A stretch of 64,000 bases of DNA from Candidatus Hermodarchaeota archaeon (GTDB lineage Archaea > Asgardarchaeota > Hermodarchaeia > Hermodarchaeales > Hermodarchaeaceae), in contig JAEOTB010000037.1 of NCBI GenBank assembly GCA_016840065.1, positions 1 through 64,000 on the forward strand, in the 5' to 3' direction. How positions within the stretch are numbered: position 1 is the stretch's first letter; each line of letters starts with the position of its first letter. The notes beneath the pieces are model-generated. The model saw only the letters and a list, made by a program, of their open reading frames with translations. It searched no databases and had not been told where the DNA came from. This document shows, piece after piece, positions 34,368 to 43,502 of this stretch. The position numbers were made by a program, and so were the translations under genes.

Positions 34368-37300
34368 ATGGTTTCAAAGAAAACCATCTTCTCGATTCTT
34401 TCCTTGACGGTTATTGCTATTTTGGTTCTCTCATTTATAATTCCGCCGCTATTACTGCCCCCAATTCCCAGGGATGAACCCTACGAGGATGTCCCACCAT
34501 TCGGAGCGGGTGTAGTAGTAAACACCACAGGCGATGACGCCCTACTCATTAACATCACTATTGATGATGTTCCCTTTGATTTACCGTGGGATATTAACCC
34601 CTTTGAAACCTTTGCATTGGTCTCCCCAAATGACCCACCCCGATACTGGAAAAGGACCGCCTACGACACATACTCCTACATCTCGGGCTCAGGCTCAAGC
34701 TGGGGAAAGGATAACTCCACAAGGGTTCCATTAGCAGAACGTGCAAGTGCAGGTGATACAGTCTACACTGTCTCGATGAACATAACACATGGTCTCGGTG
34801 GAGACTTGGAACTATATTCTCTTTGGCCTAACCCTTGGATTATTCCTGATTCTGTGACTTCCCCCTACTTACAACTCCCCTACACTCTTGAAACAGATCA
34901 GTATGGTAGCACGATACTTAATGGACGGTTCGATTCCAATGGTACTTCTGAGCTAACCTATCAAGTTACCTACGATTCCACGCTTAACTGGACTGAAATT
35001 AGACCACAGGCAGTGTCAGCCAGCAACACACCCTCTAGCTTTAGCCTTTACCAAACCCAAGGATTAGATCAGCTAAGTACGCCTACTTCAAATGATATTC
35101 AGAACAGGCTTGACGCTATTCTAGCTGGGGTTCCAGACAATGCCTTTGAAGAGGCATTCGCCATCCTAGAATACTTCAAGGAAACCTTCACCTTTGATCT
35201 TTCTGCGGAGAGACCTGGATCTTCTGAATGTGTCGAATGGTTTCTATCAGGAGGGACAGGAATCGGTCAGGATTTCGCAACAGCCTACACCATGTTTCTT
35301 CGGAAACAGGGCATAGCTGCACGCCCTGTTTTTGGAGCCGCTCTGGGAGTCCTAGATGGTAGTCAGCGGAGTTTACAGTTCATGCATTTACATTTCTGGG
35401 TGGAAGTTTACATCCCGATTAGTAGCTCAGAGGGTTATTGGCTACAGTTTGACCCTACTCCTCTGCCAGGTTTTATCACAGGAACCCCCCCGGCAAGAGA
35501 CCCTTATGTTGTTAGCACATATTACGATCTTGCCATTGATGTTCCTACTCCCATCGTGGACCGAGGCGTCCAGTTCCAAGTACAGGCCACACTCACAAAG
35601 GATGGCTTGCCAGCTCCAGGTGAGACTGTAGAGTTCTGGGATGATACAGAAAATTGGCTTCTAGGCACCAACACCACATCTGCAACAGGAGATGCTTCAG
35701 TTACATTCACTTACAATAACTCGGCGATTGTGGGGGTACACATTCTTCGCGCATATTCACACGGAAAGAACGACTATGGTGGAATCGGGCTTCATGGTGC
35801 CGCTAATCTCACTTTCTTTGCTTCACCCCTAGAGCTTAACCGCACTTCGCAAATCCTGTTTAATGGCACCCTTACGGATGCAGTGAATGGAAGGGGAGTC
35901 TCTCAATATGAGACAATGTTGACTGAAGTCGATATCTACATCAACGCTCAAATAGCTGCTAGCGAATTCACTGATCAAGATGGAATATACACCACTTTCT
36001 ATTCTATCCCCCAGGACCACCATCCGCTTGGAGTGGCAACTGCCTTTGCTTCATTTAGTGTGCCCGGCGTGATTGATCCAGTTGTGAGTCTTCCTCAGGT
36101 GCTGAACATCACAGCTCGGTCCAAACTCTCCATTCAAGCAGTACCCAATGCTGCGCGCGCAAATAGTAATGTGAGCATTTCTGGGCAATTACTTTTCGAA
36201 AATGATACAGCGATACCTGGAGTCACTGTTCAGATATTTTGGAACGGAACACCTCTAGGAGGAGTCATCACAGATGGTAGTGGGAACTTTCTCTATGAAC
36301 ATAATGCGACATCTCTTGGTCAGGTGACCGTTGAGGCACAATACCTTGGTGGGGCGAATGTTTTTGGCTCAAGAGGAACCGTTCCAGTTGTTATCCATGA
36401 CGATGGCACAATCGTAGTCTTCGTTGACGACGATGACGGGGACGACTTAACACAGCGCGGAAACTGGGTTCAGTTTACTGGTTGGGTTGAGAACTCGACT
36501 GGACAGCCTCAAGGAGGTGTCACTGTCAACCTCTTCTTCAACGGGAGCTTCATCGTCACGACCACAACGAATGCGAGTGGCGGTATTGATTACTGGTATC
36601 AAGTACCAACAAGTCAGCCAGTTGGATTATTAGAAGTAACTGGTGATGTGGTCAGTTCTACCTTGCAGGTTGTGAGCACACTAGACTATTTGAGTATCAA
36701 CTCGACAACCCAGCTGATTAGCCTCCAATTCAATGCGAGCCAAGCCCGTGTTGAGGAGGGTATCGTTTTCACAGGTCACCTTGTAGACGATCAACTCGGG
36801 CAAATTTCTGGTGCAAATATATCTGCTGAACTATCTTATGACACTACAGTCATCTCATTAGGCTGGACTCTCACTCAGGCTAATGGTGTTTTTCAATTCA
36901 TTTCTACACTGCCAGCAAGCATCCCTGCAACTGTTTCGTCTGTAAACTTCAGTGCAAGTTTTAATGGTGATGTCTTTTACGGAACCAGTAATGCGTCCCA
37001 AACGCTGGATGTTTTCGTGAATGTTACATTGATAATTGACGTAGATAATGGACCTCACCCAGGAAGAACCAGTATCAGTGTTAACGGAACCTTGAGGGAC
37101 AGTTTTGGACGATCCCTGTCAAACCGTGAAATTCTCTTAATATTCAGCGGAGAAGTAGTATTTTCAGGGAGTACAAACAATCAAGGAAGAGTAAGCTTTA
37201 CACTTCAACTACCATCAGGGTTACCTCAAGTTAGTAGCTATCCCGTTCAGCTTCAGCACAATACAGTCATACTAATTGAATCAAATCAAGAATTAATCTT

Positions 37301-37802
37301 AGTCGAGGCAGAAATAATAATGCAATTTCCAATCCCTATCGGATATATCATACTCTTAGCAATTTTAATCATCGGAGCTATTATAGCAGTTATTATCTAT
37401 CGTCGGCTTAGAGGTCGAGGTCCCCGAGGGTCTAGAGGAGGCCCCTCAGTTGACGCGGCATCAATGTTAACTGAACTCCGCCAACTCCTCAGCGACCAGA
37501 AGTACCGGGAGAGCATCCTCTACGCCTTCCGGATGTTTGAAACAATCGTTCAGGGTAAACTTGGAATTTTCCGAGATCCAAACATGACGCTGCGCGAATT
37601 TGCCAACCTGACGACTGCCCAAGGAGGGTTAGATACGACAAGCATGCAGGTCTTTATCAGAGGAGTGGAAGAAGCCAAGTTCAGCGATCACCAAATATCC
37701 TACCAAACATGTTTAACGACGCTCAATGCGTTTGCGAACAACTATAATGTACTTACTGGCGGTTCTCTCCGCTTTGTTACAAGTCAAGAGACGCCGCAAT
37801 AA
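34368..37802 (+). CDS. Large surface protein: transglutaminase-like domain (catalytic Cys missing), Ig-like repeats, TM, DUF4129-like tail
   Basis: 1144 aa, ATG start. An N-terminal membrane helix (about 9-32) precedes an extracellular beta region and a transglutaminase-core domain at about 240-370. There the family pattern G-x-G-Y-C-E-H-F-A reads GTGIGQDFA, so Gly300 (GGT) occupies the nucleophile position. His342 (HLHFWVEVYIP) and Asp362 (FDPTP) of the triad are kept. Several Ig-like or carboxypeptidase-regulatory-like beta modules follow (about 390-980), then a membrane helix (about 986-1008) and a cytoplasmic DUF4129-like helical domain (ELRQLLSDQKYRESILYAFRMFETI). It heads a cluster with DUF4350, MoxR and DUF58 genes. 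Confidence 0.8.
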   Translation: MVSKKTIFSILSLTVIAILVLSFIIPPLLLPPIPRDEPYEDVPPFGAGVVVNTTGDDALLINITIDDVPFDLPWDINPFETFALVSPNDPPRYWKRTAYDTYSYISGSGSSWGKDNSTRVPLAERASAGDTVYTVSMNITHGLGGDLELYSLWPNPWIIPDSVTSPYLQLPYTLETDQYGSTILNGRFDSNGTSELTYQVTYDSTLNWTEIRPQAVSASNTPSSFSLYQTQGLDQLSTPTSNDIQNRLDAILAGVPDNAFEEAFAILEYFKETFTFDLSAERPGSSECVEWFLSGGTGIGQDFATAYTMFLRKQGIAARPVFGAALGVLDGSQRSLQFMHLHFWVEVYIPISSSEGYWLQFDPTPLPGFITGTPPARDPYVVSTYYDLAIDVPTPIVDRGVQFQVQATLTKDGLPAPGETVEFWDDTENWLLGTNTTSATGDASVTFTYNNSAIVGVHILRAYSHGKNDYGGIGLHGAANLTFFASPLELNRTSQILFNGTLTDAVNGRGVSQYETMLTEVDIYINAQIAASEFTDQDGIYTTFYSIPQDHHPLGVATAFASFSVPGVIDPVVSLPQVLNITARSKLSIQAVPNAARANSNVSISGQLLFENDTAIPGVTVQIFWNGTPLGGVITDGSGNFLYEHNATSLGQVTVEAQYLGGANVFGSRGTVPVVIHDDGTIVVFVDDDDGDDLTQRGNWVQFTGWVENSTGQPQGGVTVNLFFNGSFIVTTTTNASGGIDYWYQVPTSQPVGLLEVTGDVVSSTLQVVSTLDYLSINSTTQLISLQFNASQARVEEGIVFTGHLVDDQLGQISGANISAELSYDTTVISLGWTLTQANGVFQFISTLPASIPATVSSVNFSASFNGDVFYGTSNASQTLDVFVNVTLIIDVDNGPHPGRTSISVNGTLRDSFGRSLSNREILLIFSGEVVFSGSTNNQGRVSFTLQLPSGLPQVSSYPVQLQHNTVILIESNQELILVEAEIIMQFPIPIGYIILLAILIIGAIIAVIIYRRLRGRGPRGSRGGPSVDAASMLTELRQLLSDQKYRESILYAFRMFETIVQGKLGIFRDPNMTLREFANLTTAQGGLDTTSMQVFIRGVEEAKFSDHQISYQTCLTTLNAFANNYNVLTGGSLRFVTSQETPQ

Positions 37803-37838
37803 GATGTAGAAAACAAGCTAGTTGGAGGCAACTTGTAG

Positions 37839-39242
37839 TTGTCAGAGAGTAGCGATGACAGTTCTGGTCCACCAGTAGCAGAAGTGAAAAAGAAAGGAAA
37901 AACCACGACAATCATCGTGTTTTGTTTCGTGTTCATCATTGCTTGGATGCCACTGGTGATCAGTATAACTGGTGTCGGTGATGTCGATACTATGAGCTAC
38001 TCCATGTACAGCGATGGCTACAATGGCTGCTCCCAACTTAGAAATACCCTCCAAGGAACAGGAGGATTTGAGGTTCATCCCTTAATCAGCTCACTTAGTG
38101 TTGTTAATGGGATTAACCGAAATAGTGTCCTCTGCGTTTTAGGCCCAACACTCGACTTCTCGATTATTGAGGCGTCCGCGCTCATCGACTTCTTTGTGAG
38201 TGGCTCATGTCTAATCATCGCTGATGACTTCGGTAGTGGAAACCGAATTCTTGATAACCTAGCACTTCTTATCCCTCCACAATATTTTCCCTCAGAACCG
38301 TTTGGGTTCACTTTAAGGTCTGCTGTTCGTTTTGAGCAGCGTCTTCTTCTTGACGCAGGATCAAATGATGATGGGAAACCTCTGCTACCTGCGATCACAA
38401 GCTTCAACGACGGTGGAGCCATTTTCCAAACAACACAAAGAGTGGTAATGAATTACGCCACAGGAATCCAAGGAATCGGAGGGAACTTCACAGTAATCGC
38501 CACTTCCTCTCCTAACTCTTGGGTCACCTCTGATTGGAACAATCCAGCATATGACCCTGAAAGAGGTGACACTGCAGGGCCCTTTACTCTGATAGGGGTT
38601 CTGAGTGTTGCTAATGGATTAATTGTACTTGTTAGTGATCCTAGTATCTTCATCAATGATATGATAGATCGTGCTGATAACAGAAGTTTCGCGTTGGAAT
38701 TATTCACCTACCTTGCCGAACAGACAAACACGAACACGATTATAATCGATCATAATCATTTGTCTTGGAGTCCTCTATCACCTGTACTTTATGTTGGTCT
38801 AGTGATGGGTCAGATAACCTATTTGTCAACGAATTGGCTGCTAGCACCTTTGGCACCGATAATGGCGATTTGGATGGTGAGAAAGTGGGTTACATTTGGG
38901 CGACCGAAGGAGGAGGAACCTAGCGAGGTGTACAGGCTCAGGGGACAGACAGCGTTCAGAGCTGAGTTAAATCGCTATCTTCAAAGCGAGCAATATGATG
39001 ATGCAATTCAGGTGATGTATACTCAACTAAAACGAGAACTTGTACGGCGGCACAGTCTTCGAGGATTCGATATATCAAGACTTCTAGCGGCGAGGTCAGG
39101 TTCTCTCCCTGAACGAGAATTATCACTCCTGAAAGACGATTTGGAAGCTTTGGAAAAAGCAACAGGAGCAAGGCGGCGCATTGACCGCAGCAAGTTCCTC
39201 GACCTATTTTGGAGAATAAAACGAATTAGAGAAAAATACTGA
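37839..39242 (+). CDS. DUF4350-like membrane protein of the MoxR cluster
   Basis: 467 aa, TTG start preceded by GGAGGCAA. A Ser/Lys-rich N-terminus and a membrane helix (about 26-46) lead into an extracellular alpha/beta domain resembling DUF4350/GATase-like folds: SMYSDGYNGCSQLRNTL, GINRNSVLCVLGPTLDFSIIEASALIDFFVSGSCLIIADDFGSGNRIL. A second helix near 320-345 precedes a cytoplasmic helical tail (AELNRYLQSEQYDDAIQVMYTQLKRELVRRH) similar in style to the DUF4129 tail of the preceding gene. Proteins of this type accompany MoxR and DUF58 in many archaea and bacteria. Confidence 0.7.
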   Translation: MSESSDDSSGPPVAEVKKKGKTTTIIVFCFVFIIAWMPLVISITGVGDVDTMSYSMYSDGYNGCSQLRNTLQGTGGFEVHPLISSLSVVNGINRNSVLCVLGPTLDFSIIEASALIDFFVSGSCLIIADDFGSGNRILDNLALLIPPQYFPSEPFGFTLRSAVRFEQRLLLDAGSNDDGKPLLPAITSFNDGGAIFQTTQRVVMNYATGIQGIGGNFTVIATSSPNSWVTSDWNNPAYDPERGDTAGPFTLIGVLSVANGLIVLVSDPSIFINDMIDRADNRSFALELFTYLAEQTNTNTIIIDHNHLSWSPLSPVLYVGLVMGQITYLSTNWLLAPLAPIMAIWMVRKWVTFGRPKEEEPSEVYRLRGQTAFRAELNRYLQSEQYDDAIQVMYTQLKRELVRRHSLRGFDISRLLAARSGSLPERELSLLKDDLEALEKATGARRRIDRSKFLDLFWRIKRIREKY

Positions 39243-39340
39243 GAACAACTGAAATATCACAATGAAAACTGATTATCATTGAAAAAAATAACGAGAAGTT
39301 TTTGTGTATTGAATAGAGAAGTAATGAAGGATGTAAGAAT

Positions 39341-40383
39341 ATGAGTGAACCTCCATCAACCCCAACTCCCCCTCCTCCAGCAGAACCTGCACCCCCTCCA
39401 GTAGAATCATCTGGAATGACAATAGCCGAAGTCCGTAGCCACGCTACACGAATACTCGACGAAGTAAACAAACTAGTAGTCGGGAAGCGCCACTTACTTC
39501 AGAATATACTGATTGGTCTGCTCAGCGGCGGGCACATCCTGCTAGAGGGCGTTTAAGGAACGCTCGGCAAAAAGGTGTTCCCGGTATTGCCAAGACGTAT
39601 GCAGCTAATACATTCGCGCAAGCTGTTGGTTGTTTGTTCAAACGAGTCCAATTCACTCCAGACCTCTTACCTGTTGACGTGACTGGGCATTCAATCTTTA
39701 ATCCTAGCTCCGGTGAGTTTTCTCTCCGAAAAGGTCCAGTCTTTACAAACGTTCTCTTAGCTGACGAGATTAACCGCTCCCCGCCAAAAACCCAATCGTC
39801 TCTACTTGAAGCTATGCAGGAAAAGCAAGTTACTATCGAGGGAACGACACTCCCCCTGCCCCACCCATTTATGGTTCTAGCGACACAAAATCCAATCGAA
39901 CTTGAGGGGACCTATCCTCTTCCCGAAGCGCAAGTTGACCGTTTTCTCTTCAAACTTCACGTCGATTATCCTTCTGAAACAGAGGAGGTAGAAATTCTTC
40001 GTCGGAGACATATCGGAGTAGGAAGTCGGGTAGACGCTGTAGTAAACCCGAACATCATTTTACGGATGCAGAGTACAATAAGAGAAGTGTTTGTCGAACC
40101 GCACATTTTGAACTACATAAGAGACATAGTCGTGCGGACTCGGAATGACCCTCAAATCCTCATCGGCGGCTCCCCACGTGCCTCAATTGTTCTCTTAGAA
40201 ACCTCGAAAGCCCACGCCGCGTTACAAGGCAGAGACTTTGTAACACCAGACGACATAAAGATGCTAGTACGCCATACCTTGAACCATCGCTTAATTCTGA
40301 AACCTGAAGCAGAACTTGAGGGCGCTTCGGTCCACTCTGTAATCGATCGCATACTCCGTCAGATTGGAGTACCGGGAGCATAG
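39341..40383 (+). CDS. MoxR-family AAA+ ATPase, interrupted by 26 nt in the Walker A codons
   Basis: An N-terminal Pro-rich leader (about 1-24) precedes the AAA+ core. The 5' part (39341-39553, 71 codons) ends GGHILLEGV. The 3' part resumes at CCC 39580 with [14 protein letters not shown], restoring the Walker A GVPGIAKT. Walker B and sensor follow ([44 protein letters not shown]), then a C-terminal lid with [20 protein letters not shown]. Without the 26 nt the product is 338 aa, a normal MoxR length, with every motif intact. As written, a TAA at 39554 truncates it. MoxR ATPases act as chaperones for DUF58/vWA partners, encoded next. Confidence 0.85.
39551..39579 (+). other. 26-nt interruption bounded by GTT codons with stop and hairpin: candidate bypass element
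   Basis: Codon GTT (39551-39553) is followed directly by TAA. A second GTT (39577-39579) is followed by the correct continuation CCC GGT. GAG/CTC (39545-39547 with 39563-39565) and CGTT/AACG (39550-39553 with 39559-39562) form a hairpin whose loop TAAGG holds the stop codon. AAAGG lies just before the second GTT. Removing 26 nt (four equivalent positions) restores the frame exactly. The insert also contains GGAACGCTC, close to the reverse complement of the intact junction, so a template-switch mutation is an alternative origin. Confidence 0.5.
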
Positions 40384-40389
40384 ACCCAA

Positions 40390-41712
40390 ATGTTCAGCGA
40401 GAGAGGCCGTACTGTTCTTCTCATCGGAATATTCGTACTAGTCGGGGGTTTCGCCTTCACAAACTACTTCCTGACACTCCTAGGTATCTTCCTAATTGTA
40501 GGATCAGTTGTAACCTCACCATATTTCCAACTTACAATGCCCTTAGAAAGTTTACAGGTCACACGGGAAATAGACAAGGCTAACTTCTTTCAGGGAGACT
40601 TCATCCACATCAAACTCGCAATAAGAAACACTGGACGAAGTCGGATTGACTCCATACGTATCTTCGATGTATATCCTGATATTTTCAGACTAGTTCTGGG
40701 GAAAAACGAGCTAGTCACACGAATCGACGCAGGACAAACAATAAAGTTTTCCTATATTATGCAGGGAACACTCCGGGGAAAATATACAATTGGACCCACG
40801 AAGTTCCAGATACATGACAGGCTTGAGTTCAGGTTCGAAGAGCTATCGGCAGAAAACCTAGATGAGATATTGATTTACCCAAGTTACCAAGACGCGCGGA
40901 TTATGGAATCCCTTGCTGCACGGCGAAGGGTAGGTTACGCATTTGGTATTCATAAAACTCGGCAGAAAATGGGTTCAGAGGATTTTGTAGGTATTCGTCG
41001 TTTTGTGAGTGGTGATGAATCTAGAAGGATAGATTGGAAAGCAGTAGCGCGTACTCACAAATTAATGGTGCGCGAGTACGAAACAGAGCGAAACATGAGA
41101 GTCTTCATAATTTTGGATTGTGGAGATACGATGAGTGCGGGAAAGGCTGAGAACAGTAAACTTGAGTATGCGATTCGTGCAGCACTTCTCCTTGCGAAAG
41201 CTGCGATGGAGCGTAAGGACAAGGTGGGGCTACTGGCCTGGTCTACCAGCCAAGATACCTATCTTAAACCTAGTCTTGGGGAGGGCCATTATTATCGACT
41301 CCTCGACATCTTGGCTGCTATAGAAGCAGGAGGAGAGTTTGATTTAGCTGCTGCAGTACAATTCGTCGCAGCGCATGTAACACAGCAGAGCTTCTTCATC
41401 ATCCTTTCAGATTGTGAAGCAAATAGAGCCCAGCTTGAGAAGGGTGTCAGATTGATTCGCGGTCACAAGCACCACGCTATAATTATCGCGCCTTTCGGTC
41501 CATGGTTCGAAATAGAGGATGTATACCTTTCACCAGTTGAACGTGCATTGGGTGAGGCAATAGTATACAAATTACTTGAAGAGCGCCGTGCCCTCTCACA
41601 GAGCTTCCGACGCGTAGGAGTTCCAATTATTGATGTGGGTCCTGGTGACATTTTACCGACACTACTAAGTGAATACCTGAAGGCAAAGAAGAAGGGAGTT
41701 GCACAAATCTAG
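40390..41712 (+). CDS. DUF58/vWA-like protein, partner of MoxR
   Basis: 440 aa, ATG start 6 nt after the MoxR stop. Two N-terminal membrane helices (about 8-42), a beta domain (about 50-160), then the DUF58 signature MGSEDFVGIRRFVSGDESRRIDWKAVARTHKLMVREYE near 200-235. A vWA-like fold follows with FIILDCGDTMSAG, where the MIDAS pattern D-x-S-x-S is altered to D-C-G-D-T, so canonical metal binding is doubtful. DUF58 proteins accompany MoxR ATPases across archaea and bacteria in surface-protein assembly or modification. Confidence 0.88.
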   Translation: MFSERGRTVLLIGIFVLVGGFAFTNYFLTLLGIFLIVGSVVTSPYFQLTMPLESLQVTREIDKANFFQGDFIHIKLAIRNTGRSRIDSIRIFDVYPDIFRLVLGKNELVTRIDAGQTIKFSYIMQGTLRGKYTIGPTKFQIHDRLEFRFEELSAENLDEILIYPSYQDARIMESLAARRRVGYAFGIHKTRQKMGSEDFVGIRRFVSGDESRRIDWKAVARTHKLMVREYETERNMRVFIILDCGDTMSAGKAENSKLEYAIRAALLLAKAAMERKDKVGLLAWSTSQDTYLKPSLGEGHYYRLLDILAAIEAGGEFDLAAAVQFVAAHVTQQSFFIILSDCEANRAQLEKGVRLIRGHKHHAIIIAPFGPWFEIEDVYLSPVERALGEAIVYKLLEERRALSQSFRRVGVPIIDVGPGDILPTLLSEYLKAKKKGVAQI

Positions 41713-41760
41713 ATAGGTGGTTAGCATGGAGGTGAAAACAGCATTTCGCGAATAACTCTT

Positions 41761-42963
41761 TTGGCGCTTCGGGGTGTAGCTGTCGTATCGTTCATAGTCT
41801 TTACTATGATTATTTTCTTGAACATCGATACTCAAGTCTGGAGTTCGCAGGTTCTAGTTACGTTTGCCATAGAGGCCCGGAACTTCATAAGCACTCTAAT
41901 CTCAATTCTTTCCTGGTTATTTGGACAATTACTTGGATGGTTATTTGGTCTTGGACATGAAGAGCTGACACAGATTTATGAGGCGACCAATGCATACTTC
42001 GCAGCACTGGGGTTTGGTAGTGTTCGAACCCTTGACCAAGCCATCCCAGCATTTCTCAGCAGCCTCTACTACCTCGGTTTTCAGCTACTCTTTCTGGCAG
42101 CGATCCTTGCAGGCATATTATCCCTATTCCGAATCAGCGGGCGGCTCACATCAATGTGCTTTGTCTCAATGATAGGGCTAGCCATGCTCGGAGCTGCTGC
42201 CCCCTCACTAACATTTCTAGAAACCTCCACCAGCTTCTTTGGAGCCAACTGGAGTGCAGATTCGAGCATCTTCTTAGATCCCGGAGCATTCTTTACTTCC
42301 ACAATTTTCCTTGTATCGATAATTTGTTACATCTATCTTGAAGCATCATATCAGGTTGTTTATTTTCACTCGCTTCTTGAGCCTCCCTCCATTAGAGAGG
42401 TACAACTCCGACGTCAATTATCAAGGCTCCGAGCTGATGCAGAACGAGAGGTTCCAGTCAGGAGTGACGAAGAGATTCCTGTCCCCAAGGTACTTCAGCG
42501 GATGTTGGGTTCCGAAGCCTTTAGGGTGATGCGGGAGGTTATTGGAAGGAAATTACTGCGCCGCGAATGGCTAATTGAATTAGAAGAGGCTCATGAAATT
42601 CGGCGATTAAATTCCTTTGTAGATAATTTGTTTCGAGTTGACGTTGAAGCAGAGTTGACCTTAACTGCTCGTGCAGCTACTCCCTCGCTCTCAAAAATGG
42701 CGGTTCTCTCACTTGTTTCCACCGTGCTTCGTTTTGCAGGTATCATCGTTGTTGCCTACTTGTCCTTTTATCCACTTTTCTTCATTGGGAGCATTGCTCC
42801 CTCGGTCATAATAGAATCTATCGATTTCCAATTCCTTACTGAAAAAATCATTATCCTCCTTCTACCCTTGTGCTTACTCTTTCCTCTTGCTTCAACTATT
42901 ATCAGTCGTCTCCGTCAACGTAATTCCCAATCAGAGGACACTACAAGTCAATCACAACAATAG
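41761..42963 (+). CDS. Multi-span membrane protein of the MoxR cluster
   Basis: 400 aa from TTG 41761. Five or six N-terminal hydrophobic helices (about 5-205), a long cytoplasmic charged segment (about 206-310: LRRQLSRLRADAEREVPVRSDEEIPVPKVLQRML), and two C-terminal helices. No motif recognised. The start is debatable. GGAGGTGA (41728-41735) sits 7 nt before an in-frame ATT at 41743. A nine-codon ORF from ATG 41726 ends at 41755, 5 nt before TTG 41761, which would allow reinitiation there. It overlaps the convergent PTPS-like gene by 23 nt. Confidence 0.6.
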   Translation: MALRGVAVVSFIVFTMIIFLNIDTQVWSSQVLVTFAIEARNFISTLISILSWLFGQLLGWLFGLGHEELTQIYEATNAYFAALGFGSVRTLDQAIPAFLSSLYYLGFQLLFLAAILAGILSLFRISGRLTSMCFVSMIGLAMLGAAAPSLTFLETSTSFFGANWSADSSIFLDPGAFFTSTIFLVSIICYIYLEASYQVVYFHSLLEPPSIREVQLRRQLSRLRADAEREVPVRSDEEIPVPKVLQRMLGSEAFRVMREVIGRKLLRREWLIELEEAHEIRRLNSFVDNLFRVDVEAELTLTARAATPSLSKMAVLSLVSTVLRFAGIIVVAYLSFYPLFFIGSIAPSVIIESIDFQFLTEKIIILLLPLCLLFPLASTIISRLRQRNSQSEDTTSQSQQ

Positions 42964-43420
42964 CTCGTTGTGATGCACTTTCAGCAACAGATACAGCTAG
43001 TTGGTGTACATTTGGGAACTCTTGTTTTAAAACCGACCCTAACTTTGTAGCAAGAATCTTTGCTAACTCTTCCGCAGTTGTTTCAATAACGTCTAGTACT
43101 AAGACATCCTTTGTCGGAAAGGAGTATTCCCTTTCAGGAGTTTTAACCTCGGTATGTTCTCCTCTAGTTGAGATTTTAATTTGAGAGGAGTGGGCTGGTA
43201 GAAGGAGCCGGTGGTCCCATTCTTTACACAATAATCGTAGATGCTCCTTTACGACACGGAAATCAACAACCATTCCTTGAGAGTCGATTTCACCACTTAT
43301 CCGGACTGAGACTTGGTAATTGTGCCCATGCAGTCGTTCACATTTACCTCCTTCACTAACAAAATGGCCTGCCGAGAAGTCGATGCCCGATACTTCTATC
43401 AAAGTCTCTTTAATCATCAC
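42941..43420 (-). CDS. 6-pyruvoyltetrahydropterin synthase/QueD-family protein
   Basis: 159 aa. Zinc ligands are in FSAGHF (His19) and LHGHNY (His31, His33), with the catalytic-position Cys27 in GGKCERLHGHNY and VDFRVVKEHLRLLCKEWDHRLLLP following. A C-terminal VIETTAEELAKILATKL and SVAESASQRAIV (Glu) complete the T-fold site. In archaea such enzymes make 6-carboxytetrahydropterin for 7-deazaguanine (archaeosine) synthesis or act in pterin metabolism. The Cys/His pattern fits catalysis, but the exact product cannot be told apart. No other que genes are nearby. Confidence 0.85.
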   Translation of the reverse strand: MMIKETLIEVSGIDFSAGHFVSEGGKCERLHGHNYQVSVRISGEIDSQGMVVDFRVVKEHLRLLCKEWDHRLLLPAHSSQIKISTRGEHTEVKTPEREYSFPTKDVLVLDVIETTAEELAKILATKLGSVLKQEFPNVHQLAVSVAESASQRAIVVIDL

Positions 43421-43461
43421 TATTCACAACTGATTCTTTATACATCTATTTTGGTCTAAAG

Positions 43462-43498
43462 GGTAGAAAAAGAGGAGGGGAGCGCCCACCAGGGGCGC
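43462..43498 (-). terminator. GC hairpin plus T-tract after the thermosome gene
   Basis: On the minus strand, GCGCCC (43498-43493) and GGGCGC (43487-43482) form a 6-bp stem with a CTGGT loop, followed by TCCCCTCCTCTTTTTCTACCC. It begins 4 nt after the stop codon. Confidence 0.65.
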
Positions 43499-43502
43499 GG
43501 TT

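Noticed and set aside
39551..39579. Archaeal BHB-type intron as explanation of the MoxR interruption
   Set aside because: I tried the four junctions that restore the frame; none gives a 4-bp central helix flanked by 3-nt bulges.
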